A stretch of DNA of 64,000 bases from the NCBI GenBank assembly GCA_963930775.1, contig OZ005697.1, forward strand, positions 6,160,292 through 6,224,291. Reading direction: 5' to 3'. Position numbers and translations under genes: made by a program. The DNA is from Cliona cf. orientalis. Taxonomy: Eukaryota > Porifera > Demospongiae > Clionaida > Clionaidae. Below the pieces are notes generated by a model, which was given only the letters and a program-made list of their open reading frames with translations, did not search any database and was not told the DNA's origin. Below, in pieces: positions 21,377 to 31,700 of the stretch (within the stretch, counting starts at the first letter, position 1; each line of letters opens with the position of its first letter).

Positions 21377-23305
21377 ATGGAATCTACGAATTCAAACAGT
21401 AGTGTTCTTACTCTTCTTGTGAGCTCTCAAGATGAAACTCGACCGCTGTTGTCTCCAATTGAGGCACCATCTATGAGGAAGAGGATCTCTCAAGCTTGTG
21501 TCTCACCAACACATTTATGCCTTCCATCGAAAGCCGCTATCCTCATTCTCATTTGGTCTGCCATTGTCGGTGCAATGAACACCCTGGGAATGGATACTAC
21601 TGTTGCAGTTGGAGTAGCCTTAAAAGAAGTTGAATTTTTTGGGCAGAAATTCAATAATATCTTGCTTAATGTTCTGGTCCCATATCTGTGCACTGCCCTT
21701 GTCATGCTCCTCTATCCTTTGGGTGGGTTCGTGGCAGACATTTGGTGTGGTCGATACAAATCTGTAATGTTAAGTTTATGTATTCTTGCTTGTTCTTTCG
21801 GATGCCTTACAATTGCTTGTACATTAGTAATTATCAAGAATGCTGGTGGTATTCACCTACAGTCAGGAGGGGATATAGCAGGAAAGAGTATTTTTGCTTT
21901 GCTCATTATCGCTGCATTCTTCCTGTTCATTATTGGATTGTCAGGATTCCAAGCCAATTTCATCCAGCTTGGCCTTGACCAGCTCCAAGAAGCCCCAAGT
22001 GAGTACTTAGGTCTTTTTGTGCACTGGGCCATGTGGGCAGGCTGCATCAGTGCACCAATTTTTCACATATTATTTGCAGCTTATGGCTGCAACCGGAGTA
22101 AACAACTGCTTTACGGGCTCTTTTCAGTTCCATCTGTATGCTTCCTTGTGATATTATTTGTTGTTGCGTTTAGCTACAGAAAACGTTATTGGTTCTATAT
22201 AGAGCCTGGACAGCATAATCCCTATAAGATGGTTTTGAAGGTGTTAATGTTTGCTAAGGAGCACAAATATCCACTTCAACGTAGCGCATTCACTTTCAAT
22301 GATGTAGAAAGACCAACAAGAATCGATTTTGCTAAGGAAAGATTTGGTGGACCTTTCAAAACGGAAGAAGTTGAAGATGTGAAAACCTTTCTGAGGATCC
22401 TCGCTGTTTTACTGGCTCTTGGCCCAATTTACATTCTTGAAGTTCCAACGTCTTATTTCATTTTTCCATCATTCACGCTGCATACAGGGTTAGGACCACA
22501 GTTTGAAGAAGATCACTGTACTACTCGCTGGCTTCTTCTTGAGAGTGGGACTCTGGCATATGCCATTACAGTTATTGTGTTTCCAATATATACGTGGGTG
22601 ATTTACTCCCTGCTTAGGAGGTGTATCCCCAGAATATTCAGTCGTGTATTACTGGGAGGGGTCTTGCTGTTCCTGACTGTACTTTTTATGCTAGTAATAG
22701 ATGTGGTAGGTCATTTAAAATTCGACAGTGATGTTCTTGGTGTTGGTGGGTACCATAGTAACAATGACAATGGAACCTTGACATATTGCATGTTCAAAAT
22801 CAGTGTTACTGCATCATCTAATGACACAGGTGCCACAGGTGCTCTAGATTTACCATGGGGTGTTCACGTAATTCCAAACCTTTTTATCGGCTTAAGTCCT
22901 ATGCTTATCACAACCTCTGCTTTTGAGTTCATCTCTGCCCAAAGCCCTCACTCTATGAAAGGTCTCCTGGTTGGTTTACTATTCGCTATAAAGGGACTTT
23001 TTCAGCTTTCTAGTGCATTTCTTCTGCTACCCTTTTCTCTTCCACACTACTGGGGTACTATTGATCCAAATACTGTCAACTGTGGCTTTGGCTACTTTGT
23101 AATCATAATCGTGTTGGCATTCACTGGTCTGGTGGTTTTCTTGGGTGTGGTTAAACGGTACCAGTACAGGGAGAGAGATGACCCTCCTTTTGATCAGATG
23201 GCTGTTGAGGAAGTATTTACTAGAACAGTGAATCAAAATACATACCAAGTGTACAGTCCCGAGAACAATGTGGAGTTTGCAAACAGTATTCCGCTTGATA
23301 GTTGA
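21377..23305 (+). CDS. POT/PTR (SLC15-like) transporter 3, intronless
   Basis: 642 residues, one exon. Longer than the first two copies, mainly through a longer N terminus, a larger loop before TM10 (ending in TYCMFKI) and a cytoplasmic tail (RERDDPPFDQMAVEEVF...). It keeps the family marks: GFVADIWCGRYK, GLDQLQEAPSEYLGLFVHW, HNPYKMVLKVLMF, ERFGGPFKTEEVEDVKTFLRIL and EFISAQSPHSMKGLLVG. TM1 again lacks ExxER. The N terminus carries DETRPLL, an acidic dileucine-type signal. It is closer to the 23636 gene than to the 4256/7755 pair (shared tail DDPP...VEEVF.RTV.QNTYQ), so the array has at least two sub-lineages. Predicted MFS transporter; substrate not inferable. Confidence 0.9.
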   Translation: MESTNSNSSVLTLLVSSQDETRPLLSPIEAPSMRKRISQACVSPTHLCLPSKAAILILIWSAIVGAMNTLGMDTTVAVGVALKEVEFFGQKFNNILLNVLVPYLCTALVMLLYPLGGFVADIWCGRYKSVMLSLCILACSFGCLTIACTLVIIKNAGGIHLQSGGDIAGKSIFALLIIAAFFLFIIGLSGFQANFIQLGLDQLQEAPSEYLGLFVHWAMWAGCISAPIFHILFAAYGCNRSKQLLYGLFSVPSVCFLVILFVVAFSYRKRYWFYIEPGQHNPYKMVLKVLMFAKEHKYPLQRSAFTFNDVERPTRIDFAKERFGGPFKTEEVEDVKTFLRILAVLLALGPIYILEVPTSYFIFPSFTLHTGLGPQFEEDHCTTRWLLLESGTLAYAITVIVFPIYTWVIYSLLRRCIPRIFSRVLLGGVLLFLTVLFMLVIDVVGHLKFDSDVLGVGGYHSNNDNGTLTYCMFKISVTASSNDTGATGALDLPWGVHVIPNLFIGLSPMLITTSAFEFISAQSPHSMKGLLVGLLFAIKGLFQLSSAFLLLPFSLPHYWGTIDPNTVNCGFGYFVIIIVLAFTGLVVFLGVVKRYQYRERDDPPFDQMAVEEVFTRTVNQNTYQVYSPENNVEFANSIPLDS

Positions 23306-23635
23306 GTGTGTTTTACCACATGTGTAAACTCTGTATGTACTACATCAATGTGTATTATGCATGTTTGTATTTCTATATAAGGATAACAGAAGGAAACTGC
23401 TGATGTACATGTTCAACAATAGTGTTTCACTGTTACAGTTGTTCAGGGTTCAGTTTATAAACTCTATATAATTGTGTATAGTGACAGCATTGCTTCCTTG
23501 TTCCTTGCTCTACGGTTTCCTATACCGTATGATTCTTTTTGCATACGAAGAGCTATAAGTGAGCAAGTAGCTACGGAACTCATTTCAAAAGAGAATATCA
23601 AGTCTGTAGCTTACTAAAAGTCCGGCTTTTAGGTA

Positions 23636-25576
23636 ATGGAATCGATGAGTTCAAGCAGTACAGTGATGACTCAGCCTGTGAGCTGTTCTGAGAGGCAGCC
23701 CCTGCTCAATTCACCAATCACTACCCCATCACTCCGAGAGAGGTTTGTTCTTGCCTGTATCCTTCCAAGACACCTCTGCCTCCCATCTAAGGCAGCTATT
23801 TTCATCGTGGTATGGTCAGCCTTAGTGGGAGCAGTGGGCACACTAGTGCTGGATTTCTCGATTGCTCTTGGTGTCTATGGGAAGGACTTTAAGTTTAATG
23901 GACGCAAATATCACTTCAATATGTTTCTGAATGTCTTTATTCCATATGCATGTGTTGCTCTGGTTTTGCTTGTCTATCCATTCAGTGGACTTGTGGCTGA
24001 CGTTTGCTGTGGGCGATACAAGACAGTCGTTGCTAGTATGAGCACACTCCTCGGTTCTGTTGGCTGTTTTGCTTTCGCTGGTATCCTATCCATGATCTGT
24101 ATCGACCACCTTAAGGAGATTCCCCACCGTTTGCGCACATTTGGCGAATATTCATTAGCCTTGATAGTAGTTGTCGCATTCATATTATTCATTATTGGTC
24201 AAGCCGGATTTGAAGCAAATTTTATTCAGCTTGGTCTCGACCAGCTCCATGAAGCTTCAAGTGAGTATCTAGGCTTATTTGTACACTGGGCAATTTGGGC
24301 TGGCAATATAGCTACTCCTATCCTCCACCTGATATTTGCTACCTATGCCTGCACTCGAAGTGACGAGTTACTATATGGAGTATTTTCATTGCCATGTCTT
24401 TTATTCATACTGCTCTCATTGATCATACTACTAAGTTGCTTAAAGAATCGATGGTTTTATTCTGAACCAGGTCAACACAATCCTTACAAGACAGTTGTCA
24501 AAGTGCTTCACTTTGTAAGGAAACACAAATACCCACTCAGACGCAGTGCCTTTACGTACCAAGACAATGAAATTCCAACCAGGATGGATTTTGCCAAGGA
24601 AAGGTATGGTGGACCTTTCACAACAGAGCAAGTGGAAGATGTCAAATCTTTCCTAAGAATTCTAGTTATTTTGTTTGCACTAGGTCCCATGTTTTTGTTG
24701 GAGGTGCCTGCGTCATATTTTATCTTTGCCTCATTTACTTTACACACCGGACAAGGGCCTGAATTCAAAGAGAAAAATTGCACAGCTCGATGGTTAATTC
24801 TTGAAAGTGGAACTTTAGGACAGTTGTTTTGCGTTATTATCTTTCCTGTTTACATATGGCTAATCTTTTCCTTTCTTCGGAGATGTATTCCCAAAATCGT
24901 TACTCGATTATTTGTTGGTGGACTGCTGCTACTTATTGGTGTATTGAGTATGTTTGCAACGGACCTTCTAGGACACCTCCTTTTGAAACTCAATGATACT
25001 AGTGTTCCCCACTATTATCACACTGGGAAAGCAAGCTATTGTATGTTTAAGATTGATGTGACCAGTAAAGATGTCAAGGCACTACGCTTGCACTGGGGAT
25101 TCCATATCTTACCAAATCTTCTCATTGGATTTAGTCCAATGTTGATTATAACTTCTGCATTGGAGTTCATATCTGCCCAAAGCCCTCACTCTATGAAAGG
25201 TCTCCTGGTTGGAGTATTCTTTTCTATTAAGGGGCTGTTTCAGCTCACCAGCGCTATCCTTCTCCTTCCCTTCTCCCTACCCCACTCTTGGGGAAGGGGA
25301 CAGTATAGCAGTTCCCCTAGGGCTATGAATTGCGATTTTGGATACTTTTTCATTATCTGTGGGCTTGCACTTATTGGTCTTATTATATTTGCGATTGTTG
25401 CTAAGTACTACCAATACAGGGAAAGAGATGACCCACCCTACAATCAAGCAATTGTTGAGGAAGTGTTTGGCAGAACTGTTGGTCAAAATACCTACCAAGA
25501 TTTCAGTCCTGATACTCAACATGACATGCAGTATACTGTTAGCTTTCCCATAAACGCTGGCGTACAACAAACTTGA
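23636..25576 (+). CDS. POT/PTR (SLC15-like) transporter 4, intronless
   Basis: 646 residues, one exon, about 330 bases after the 21377 gene. Same plan: SERQPLL near residue 20, GLVADVCCGRYK, GLDQLHEASSEYLGLFVHW, HNPYKTVVKVLHFVRKHKYP, ERYGGPFTTEQVEDVKSFLRIL and EFISAQSPHSMKGLLVG. A tail DDPPYNQAIVEEVFGRTV matches that of transporter 3. At nucleotide level the stretch encoding EFISAQSPHSMKGLLVG is almost identical to transporter 3 (about 22930-22975 and 25166-25210), which suggests recent duplication or gene conversion there. No frame lesion. Predicted 12-TM transporter of the SLC15 type without the canonical proton motif. Confidence 0.9.
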   Translation: MESMSSSSTVMTQPVSCSERQPLLNSPITTPSLRERFVLACILPRHLCLPSKAAIFIVVWSALVGAVGTLVLDFSIALGVYGKDFKFNGRKYHFNMFLNVFIPYACVALVLLVYPFSGLVADVCCGRYKTVVASMSTLLGSVGCFAFAGILSMICIDHLKEIPHRLRTFGEYSLALIVVVAFILFIIGQAGFEANFIQLGLDQLHEASSEYLGLFVHWAIWAGNIATPILHLIFATYACTRSDELLYGVFSLPCLLFILLSLIILLSCLKNRWFYSEPGQHNPYKTVVKVLHFVRKHKYPLRRSAFTYQDNEIPTRMDFAKERYGGPFTTEQVEDVKSFLRILVILFALGPMFLLEVPASYFIFASFTLHTGQGPEFKEKNCTARWLILESGTLGQLFCVIIFPVYIWLIFSFLRRCIPKIVTRLFVGGLLLLIGVLSMFATDLLGHLLLKLNDTSVPHYYHTGKASYCMFKIDVTSKDVKALRLHWGFHILPNLLIGFSPMLIITSALEFISAQSPHSMKGLLVGVFFSIKGLFQLTSAILLLPFSLPHSWGRGQYSSSPRAMNCDFGYFFIICGLALIGLIIFAIVAKYYQYRERDDPPYNQAIVEEVFGRTVGQNTYQDFSPDTQHDMQYTVSFPINAGVQQT

Positions 25577-25744
25577 ATTCTTCAGTGAATTGTATAAGCA
25601 ATAATATTATGATGGAGGCTTGATATTCAATTATATACAGCCATTTAATACATGTATTTGCACAATTAGTCTATCCGAGTGACATGTAGCTGTGTGTCTG
25701 TATCTTACAGTGATTGAACTAATTTGCGTGCCATGTTACTATGT

Positions 25745-26022
25745 CACAGTGGAGTAGGAACCGGGGGGGCCAGGGGGGCCACTGGCCCCCCCAATATTTC
25801 AGAAGGGGGGGCCTGGCCCCTCCAATAATCAGGCTTGATACAAAACCCTTGTGTATGTTTTCTTTCAATTTTCAATATATACTAGACTTTCTTCGTAAAG
25901 GTCTGCTAAAATATGACCTCTACAAAAGCATAATTGTGGTCACAAAATTCAGCAATCAAAGCCACACCCACAACTTGTATCGGTGGCCCCTGCAACACAC
26001 GAGTGCTTCCTACTCCACTGTG
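25745..26022. mobile_element. MITE, 16-bp terminal inverted repeats, GC-rich core
   Basis: CACAGTGGAGTAGGAA at the left end is perfectly inverted at the right end (26007-26022). The core has runs of G and C (CCGGGGGGGCCAGGGGGGCC, GGCCCCCCCAATA). The element at 62666-63029 has the same GGAACCGGGGGG / CCATGGCCCCCT motif and looks like the same broad family. Confidence 0.75.
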
Positions 26023-26190
26023 TCACGATATTCCTTAGCTACCATTTAAGGATCTATGTTTTCAACTGTGTACATCATGCAATCACTTCACTATTTTACT
26101 TCATGTGACAAGTGTATCCACATGGGAATTTAAATATTTACACTACAGCCCAGTGCGACTCAATGTATTGATAACAATATCATCATGAGT

Positions 26191-26200
26191 TATATATAAG
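26191..26200 (+). promoter_or_regulatory. TATA box of the POT transporter 5 gene
   Basis: TATATATAAG lies about 90 bases before the chosen ATG (26289). With the usual spacing, transcription would start near 26220-26230. That places the upstream in-frame ATG at 26205 outside the mRNA and supports the 26289 start. Confidence 0.5.
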
Positions 26201-26288
26201 ACTTATGATTCAATCCACTACTTATTTGAGTAGCGTGCACGCTACAAGAAAGTTATCTTTCATGATAATTATCATCATAGCCAATAAC

Positions 26289-28061
26289 ATGGATCAGTCC
26301 GTTAGTTCTGATTCAGAAACAGAGCGTCTTCTCTCTAAAGTGAGTGTTCCAATTCGCAGTAGACTCTTTTATGTGAATCTGCGTCCACGAGGCCTGTGCC
26401 TGCCATCCAAAACAGCTCTACTCATATTACTCTGGACGCTTGTTGTGAGTGCAATATATTCCACTGTCACTGATAGTGTTGCAGTAGCAGTGGAAACTGT
26501 GGGCTATAAGATACACATTAATGTCTTAGATGCAGGAGAAGGTGGCACCAGTAAAGCTGTCTTTCTTACATACCTCAGCTTTGTGCTAGCCTCTCTCTTT
26601 TATCCATTCACTGGATATGTGGCCGATGTACACATTGGACGCTACAAAGCTGTTGTCGTCAGTTTGATTTTGCTCCTTTGTACAGCTGTATGCTTCTCAA
26701 TGGATGCAATTTTGTACTTATCACGTGTCATAACATCAGATATTAATGGCTCTATTGTAAAGAATATTGTTCCTTACATAGTACTCGGTGTCATTGGATA
26801 CATCTTCAGCGGTATTGGATTGGCGGGATATCGAGCCAATCACATCCAGTTTGGACTCGATCAGCTGCTGGAAGCACCTAATGAGTATCAAGGATTGTTT
26901 GTGCACTGGATACAAATGTTTACTGTATTGGGATTTGCCATTGTAGAAGCCTTGATGGCATGGTACAAATGTCAATACACAGTAGAAGCAAAGGATACTG
27001 TTTTAGGTTCACAGATCGTCATCGTTTTCCTATTGATCCTTTTACTACTCGTCACTTATTGCCTGCGGGGATCATTTTATTCCAGAAATGTGAAACATAA
27101 TCCATACAAAATGGTGTGTAAAGTGCTACACTTTGTCAGAAAACATAAGCACCCCTTCCAGCATAGAACCTTCAATTACTTTGATGATGAGTATGCTTCC
27201 AAAATTGACTTCGCTAAAGAAGCATATGGGGGACCATTTACCACTGAACAAGTTGAAGATGTAAAGACCTTTCTGAGGATGCTAATTGTATTACTAGTTC
27301 TCGGACCAGTGTTTATTTTGGACATCCCATCCACTGCAGTATTCAGTTTGTTTGCTCAGCATTTCACGACTAACAGTGTCCCTAATATAAACTCAAACTG
27401 TACACTTACATGGGCTATATTGGACAGCGGAGCTTTGAAGTACCTAAGTGCGGCAGTGTTTATGTTAACATACATTTGGTTTATCTACTCGGTGTTGAGA
27501 AACTGTATTCCCAAGATATTTACTCGGCTGTGGATAGCTCACCTTCTGTTTGTGATTGGAGCAGTCAGCATGTTACTGATTGATCTAACTGGACACATTA
27601 TGTATTATTTCCGGGAAAAGAAAGGAGCCTTGTGCATGTTTTATACCAAGGCTATCAATTCTCCAGGAATTGAATTGGGAATGCACTGGGGAGTTCTCAT
27701 TCTCCCTAACCTTTTGATGGGAATTGGTCAATTGCTAATAATGACTAATGCATACGAATTCATCTCAGCTCAGAGCCCTCACTCAATGACTGGGCTTTTC
27801 ATTGGACTCTTTCTTGCCATTAGAGGTTTCTTTCAGTTCCTGGGTGCCGTTGTACTCTTTCCATTTTTCTCCATCAATGAGTTCTGGAAGTCCGATCAGC
27901 AACCAGTGCTTACTTGTGGATTTGGCTACCTGCTCTTTACCTGCAGTGTAGCGATACTGAGCCTGATTCTACTCACCATTGTGGCAAAGAGGTACAAATT
28001 CAGGGAAAGAAATATTCCAACCATCAACCACATGTATGTGGAGGGAGTGTCTGTACAATAA
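26289..28061 (+). CDS. POT/PTR (SLC15-like) transporter 5, intronless
   Basis: 590 residues from ATG 26289. An in-frame ATG at 26205 would add 28 residues with no counterpart in the paralogues, whose N termini align with MDQSVSSDSETERLL. Family marks: GYVADVHIGRYK, GLDQLLEAPNEYQGLFVHW, HNPYKMVCKVLHFVRKHKHP, EAYGGPFTTEQVEDVKTFLRML and EFISAQSPHSMTGLFIG. TM1 (LCLPSKTALLILLWTLVVSA) lacks ExxER, as in all copies. The tail is shorter than in transporters 3 and 4. The ETERLL dileucine-type signal sits near residue 15. It ends the transporter array; the next gene is on the other strand. Confidence 0.9.
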   Translation: MDQSVSSDSETERLLSKVSVPIRSRLFYVNLRPRGLCLPSKTALLILLWTLVVSAIYSTVTDSVAVAVETVGYKIHINVLDAGEGGTSKAVFLTYLSFVLASLFYPFTGYVADVHIGRYKAVVVSLILLLCTAVCFSMDAILYLSRVITSDINGSIVKNIVPYIVLGVIGYIFSGIGLAGYRANHIQFGLDQLLEAPNEYQGLFVHWIQMFTVLGFAIVEALMAWYKCQYTVEAKDTVLGSQIVIVFLLILLLLVTYCLRGSFYSRNVKHNPYKMVCKVLHFVRKHKHPFQHRTFNYFDDEYASKIDFAKEAYGGPFTTEQVEDVKTFLRMLIVLLVLGPVFILDIPSTAVFSLFAQHFTTNSVPNINSNCTLTWAILDSGALKYLSAAVFMLTYIWFIYSVLRNCIPKIFTRLWIAHLLFVIGAVSMLLIDLTGHIMYYFREKKGALCMFYTKAINSPGIELGMHWGVLILPNLLMGIGQLLIMTNAYEFISAQSPHSMTGLFIGLFLAIRGFFQFLGAVVLFPFFSINEFWKSDQQPVLTCGFGYLLFTCSVAILSLILLTIVAKRYKFRERNIPTINHMYVEGVSVQ

Positions 28062-28703
28062 CGTTAATTCTATACGTGATACATTTTGCTACAGTAACTA
28101 TAGTATTATAGTGTATATGTATGCACTTTAAGCTACAATCATGTACTGCATGTGCCAGCTGTAGGTTTATAATATTATTAGCATGCTCAAATTAATCAAA
28201 TCACTATAATAATAATTATTATGGTGAATGATAATCATTTCTAGTAAGTTAGATCAGATGAGGTCACTTAGCAAGCTGCAAATTTCACAGACACATGATT
28301 TACACAATGTGAGTACAGCCCACTATCACGAACTGTAATATATGACATTGTATATGTAGCTAGCTATATCTATTGCTAGTATCATACTTTTAGAAGCTGA
28401 TTATGTAGTCCATGCAAAGCATGGCAGTGATGATCATGATAATAATAGCAGCCCATCCCTCAGTTTAACTACAAGATAAGACACACCATTCGAATTCATA
28501 CTCCCTTTTTCATGACACTACGTATATATACAGTGTAAGAAAGCTTCCCAAAATATATGTATTGTTTAATACCAACAACTTTAAATCCGGTCACGGATGT
28601 TAATGGCAATAATTGTTATTAAAATTTCATATGAATGTCATAAAAATGAAACAGTATGGCTTGTAATAATCAATTGAACTGCATGGGAATTACAAAAATC
28701 ATA
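28062..28703. other. Intergenic, convergent gene ends
   Basis: Lies between the ends of the POT transporter 5 gene (plus) and the GABA-B-like gene (minus). AT-rich; no repeat or RNA gene recognised. Confidence 0.4.
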
Positions 28704-31700
28704 TCACAAACTTGTTGATTCATTCTGAATTTGTTCCTTCAAATGGCTCTCCTGTATCTTTTGTCTTGCTGGCTCAATCTGGGATTGGGAGTCGGAATTA
28801 TCACAATTGGTGGAAAGTGCTCTATCTTGTTTTGGTGCTCTTCGGCGTCTCATCTGAAAGTTTAGAACATGCAGAATTATTATTTGGATCAGTAATGAAG
28901 AGTTGAGAAGAAAATCCTTAAGCCCCTAATCATGAAATTCCAGAATTTTATTATCCCACATCAATCATTATGTGAATGCTTACACTACAATGTCATGTTA
29001 AGTAAGTAGTGTACCAATTATCTATTACCTACATGAACCTTCCCATGTCTCTTTTTATATCTAGCAGTTACAGTAATAGCACTAGCTACTTTGATCTACT
29101 GACCTCAATCTGTGAACAGAGTGATTGAATTGTCTCTTTGAGCTCAGCAATAGTTTTCTCATCCTTAGCCAGGGCACTGTTATCATAAGGCATGTACACT
29201 GAAGTCATTTCTGTTTGATCTCCTGTCACAGCAGAAGTAGCTGAAGCTAGCTGTACCTCTCCACTTGGATCACGAACTAGTTCAATCATCTATTGTAATC
29301 GGACGATATTATTCATATCATAACCAAGTCTGTAGCTACATTGTCAATTAAAGTTTTACTATAATAATTATACTCACTCTAGTCACGAAGAGTAAGAAGA
29401 GTACACCAGTGACGAGTGGCATGATGAAGGCACCCATCACTGCATAGTCAGTGTTCCGGTTGGTTGGCAGCAAGAGAGTGATAAGAGTGAGGACAACACT
29501 CACCACACAAATACCAACCACACTGGCCATGATAAGCTTGGAGTCCCTTAGCTCCTTGATCTTGACCCTGTATGTCCGTGCTGCTAGCCACAGACCAATG
29601 ATGAGATAGAGACCCTTGTAGGCAAGGAGCGCAGGGAGCCAGTATGAGGATGCTGACGACTGACACTGATCGATAATGAGAGGTATATCCCCTCCCTATG
29701 TGTGTATGACATTGTGTGTGTGTGTGTGTGTACACTGTATATGTGCATGTGTACAACAAGCAGATACACAATATCATAATTTGTAAAGCGTACATAATCT
29801 GCTCTGAAAGTGTCTATAAGTGGAGGGGACAGGGAGTGACCATTACTATGTCCTCAGAATTCATTGAACATCCCAAATAATAGCACTTACACTTCTAATC
29901 AACAGGATTCGCTCCAAACGAAGCCTCCATCTGTCGATAGTTATAGTGATAAGAAGCACAATATCAAGAGACACAACGACTGCAACCATGATGAACAGAG
30001 CCCAGTCCTTTATCGGCTGTATGGAGTAGTACACATGGATGAAGACAAAAATTCACAACAGTTACTTGATTAGGTCCTATAACCTTTTTCTTTAGTTGAA
30101 CATTTCTGAAGATATAATACACCCTCCATGTTTTAGCCAGTATTGTCCCAAAGAAGAGTGAGAATCCAATTGAAGCTAACCAAATGGTAGCCTAATCACA
30201 CATTAATGATAATATTATTATAAATGAACAAAGTTATAATATTATTACTGGGGCATATACCTGACAATTTATGTCAACAATCGGGAAAGTAGCAACATTT
30301 TCATCAACTCCGAATAATATCACATCAACGTAAATGAGAATGGCTCCTACGCAAATGATAACGTTAAGGTATGGGCTGGACAGCTTTATGATTCTGCATG
30401 GATTATAAAGATAATTAACAAATCAGTGACACTATAATTATCATGCAATGCTCAAAATTTACCTTTTCTTTCTGAAGACAATGTTGAAGATTAGACAACC
30501 AATGGCAAAGATGATCCCAACACCAGCCAGTATGGTGTACAAAGCAAACAGAGCAGGGTGGATGAAGTTCTCCTTGGCAGCAAGAGGTGTCCCATCTGCA
30601 AGTGAAGAACGGAAAATAATATTAGAACTCACACAATATTGGAACTCAAGGATGAATTCTACTTTCCTGGAAGTGGAAATACTGTCTCTATATTCTCTTT
30701 GTCCTCGTAAATAAGTCTTCCAGTTGTTGGATTGATTCTAGAAAATGGTGCCAGGGGAGGGTCTGGAGGATTCTCAGGATCTATCAGCATGGTATCTAAA
30801 GAAATAGTACCAAGATATATGGTGATTTTGCAGCATGAGCCTGAAATAATTTGCTATACACTTGGTAGTGGCTACTTTGCTTACATCTGTATTGGTAGAT
30901 CTGTCCTGTTGGCTCTCTATCTCCATACTCATTAAATGATACCTTACCCTATATCAGTGTAATATTAATGAGGCACTATGCATATTATAGTGGTGTGACT
31001 CTATAGTATGGCTATCCAATATTGCTACGTACTAAGTATGAGTATTCTACTTACGGAGACTCCTTGGTACTTCAGACTCCTAGCAGAATTCAGTATGACT
31101 TGGTTGATGTCCTCACGGCTGTAATTAAAGTCTCCTAATGAAAGGGGTTGCCCTTTGATAACTCCGTCTCTTAGGAGCTGTGATGCATTGTGAAGAGCGA
31201 AGGCAGCTGCCCATATTGCATCATAGACATAGATGGCTTGTCTCAAAGCCTCTGATCGAAGATAGTTGAGAGACGAGAGGTTACCAAGAAAATCATTCCA
31301 AAACTGCCTTGGGTAGTCCTATTGTATGTATATAGATCAGATGTATGTTAACACGCCCATGCACATACACCCACAATCATTATTAATTGGTGATCGTGAG
31401 ATCATGAATGGTCAAGATTTAATGCACAATCTTAAATTGTGCATTAAATCTTGACCATTCATGATCTCATGATCACCAATTAATTAATGTCAAGAGTCAG
31501 TCAGTAACACATTATACACACACACATACCGTAGCGTTCCGGGTAAGTGCCCATGGGTGCTTAAACATAACTCACGATTTTGGCCAGCATGGGCGCTTAC
31601 CCGGGATCACAATTTCATACGTTTGCATAGAAGCTGCTACAGTGACCCCTTGAAACGGGGTACATGGGTGCTTATCCGGGAGTGTGCGCTCACTACGGTA

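Noticed and set aside
26205-26288. Upstream ATG for POT transporter 5
   Set aside because: It lies only 5 bases after the TATA box, and the added residues have no match in the four paralogues.
4256-28061. Bacterial origin or contamination because of Pmp repeats and the GIY-YIG domain
   Set aside because: Intron-bearing animal genes flank and interleave on the same contig; single-exon genes share spacer composition with them.
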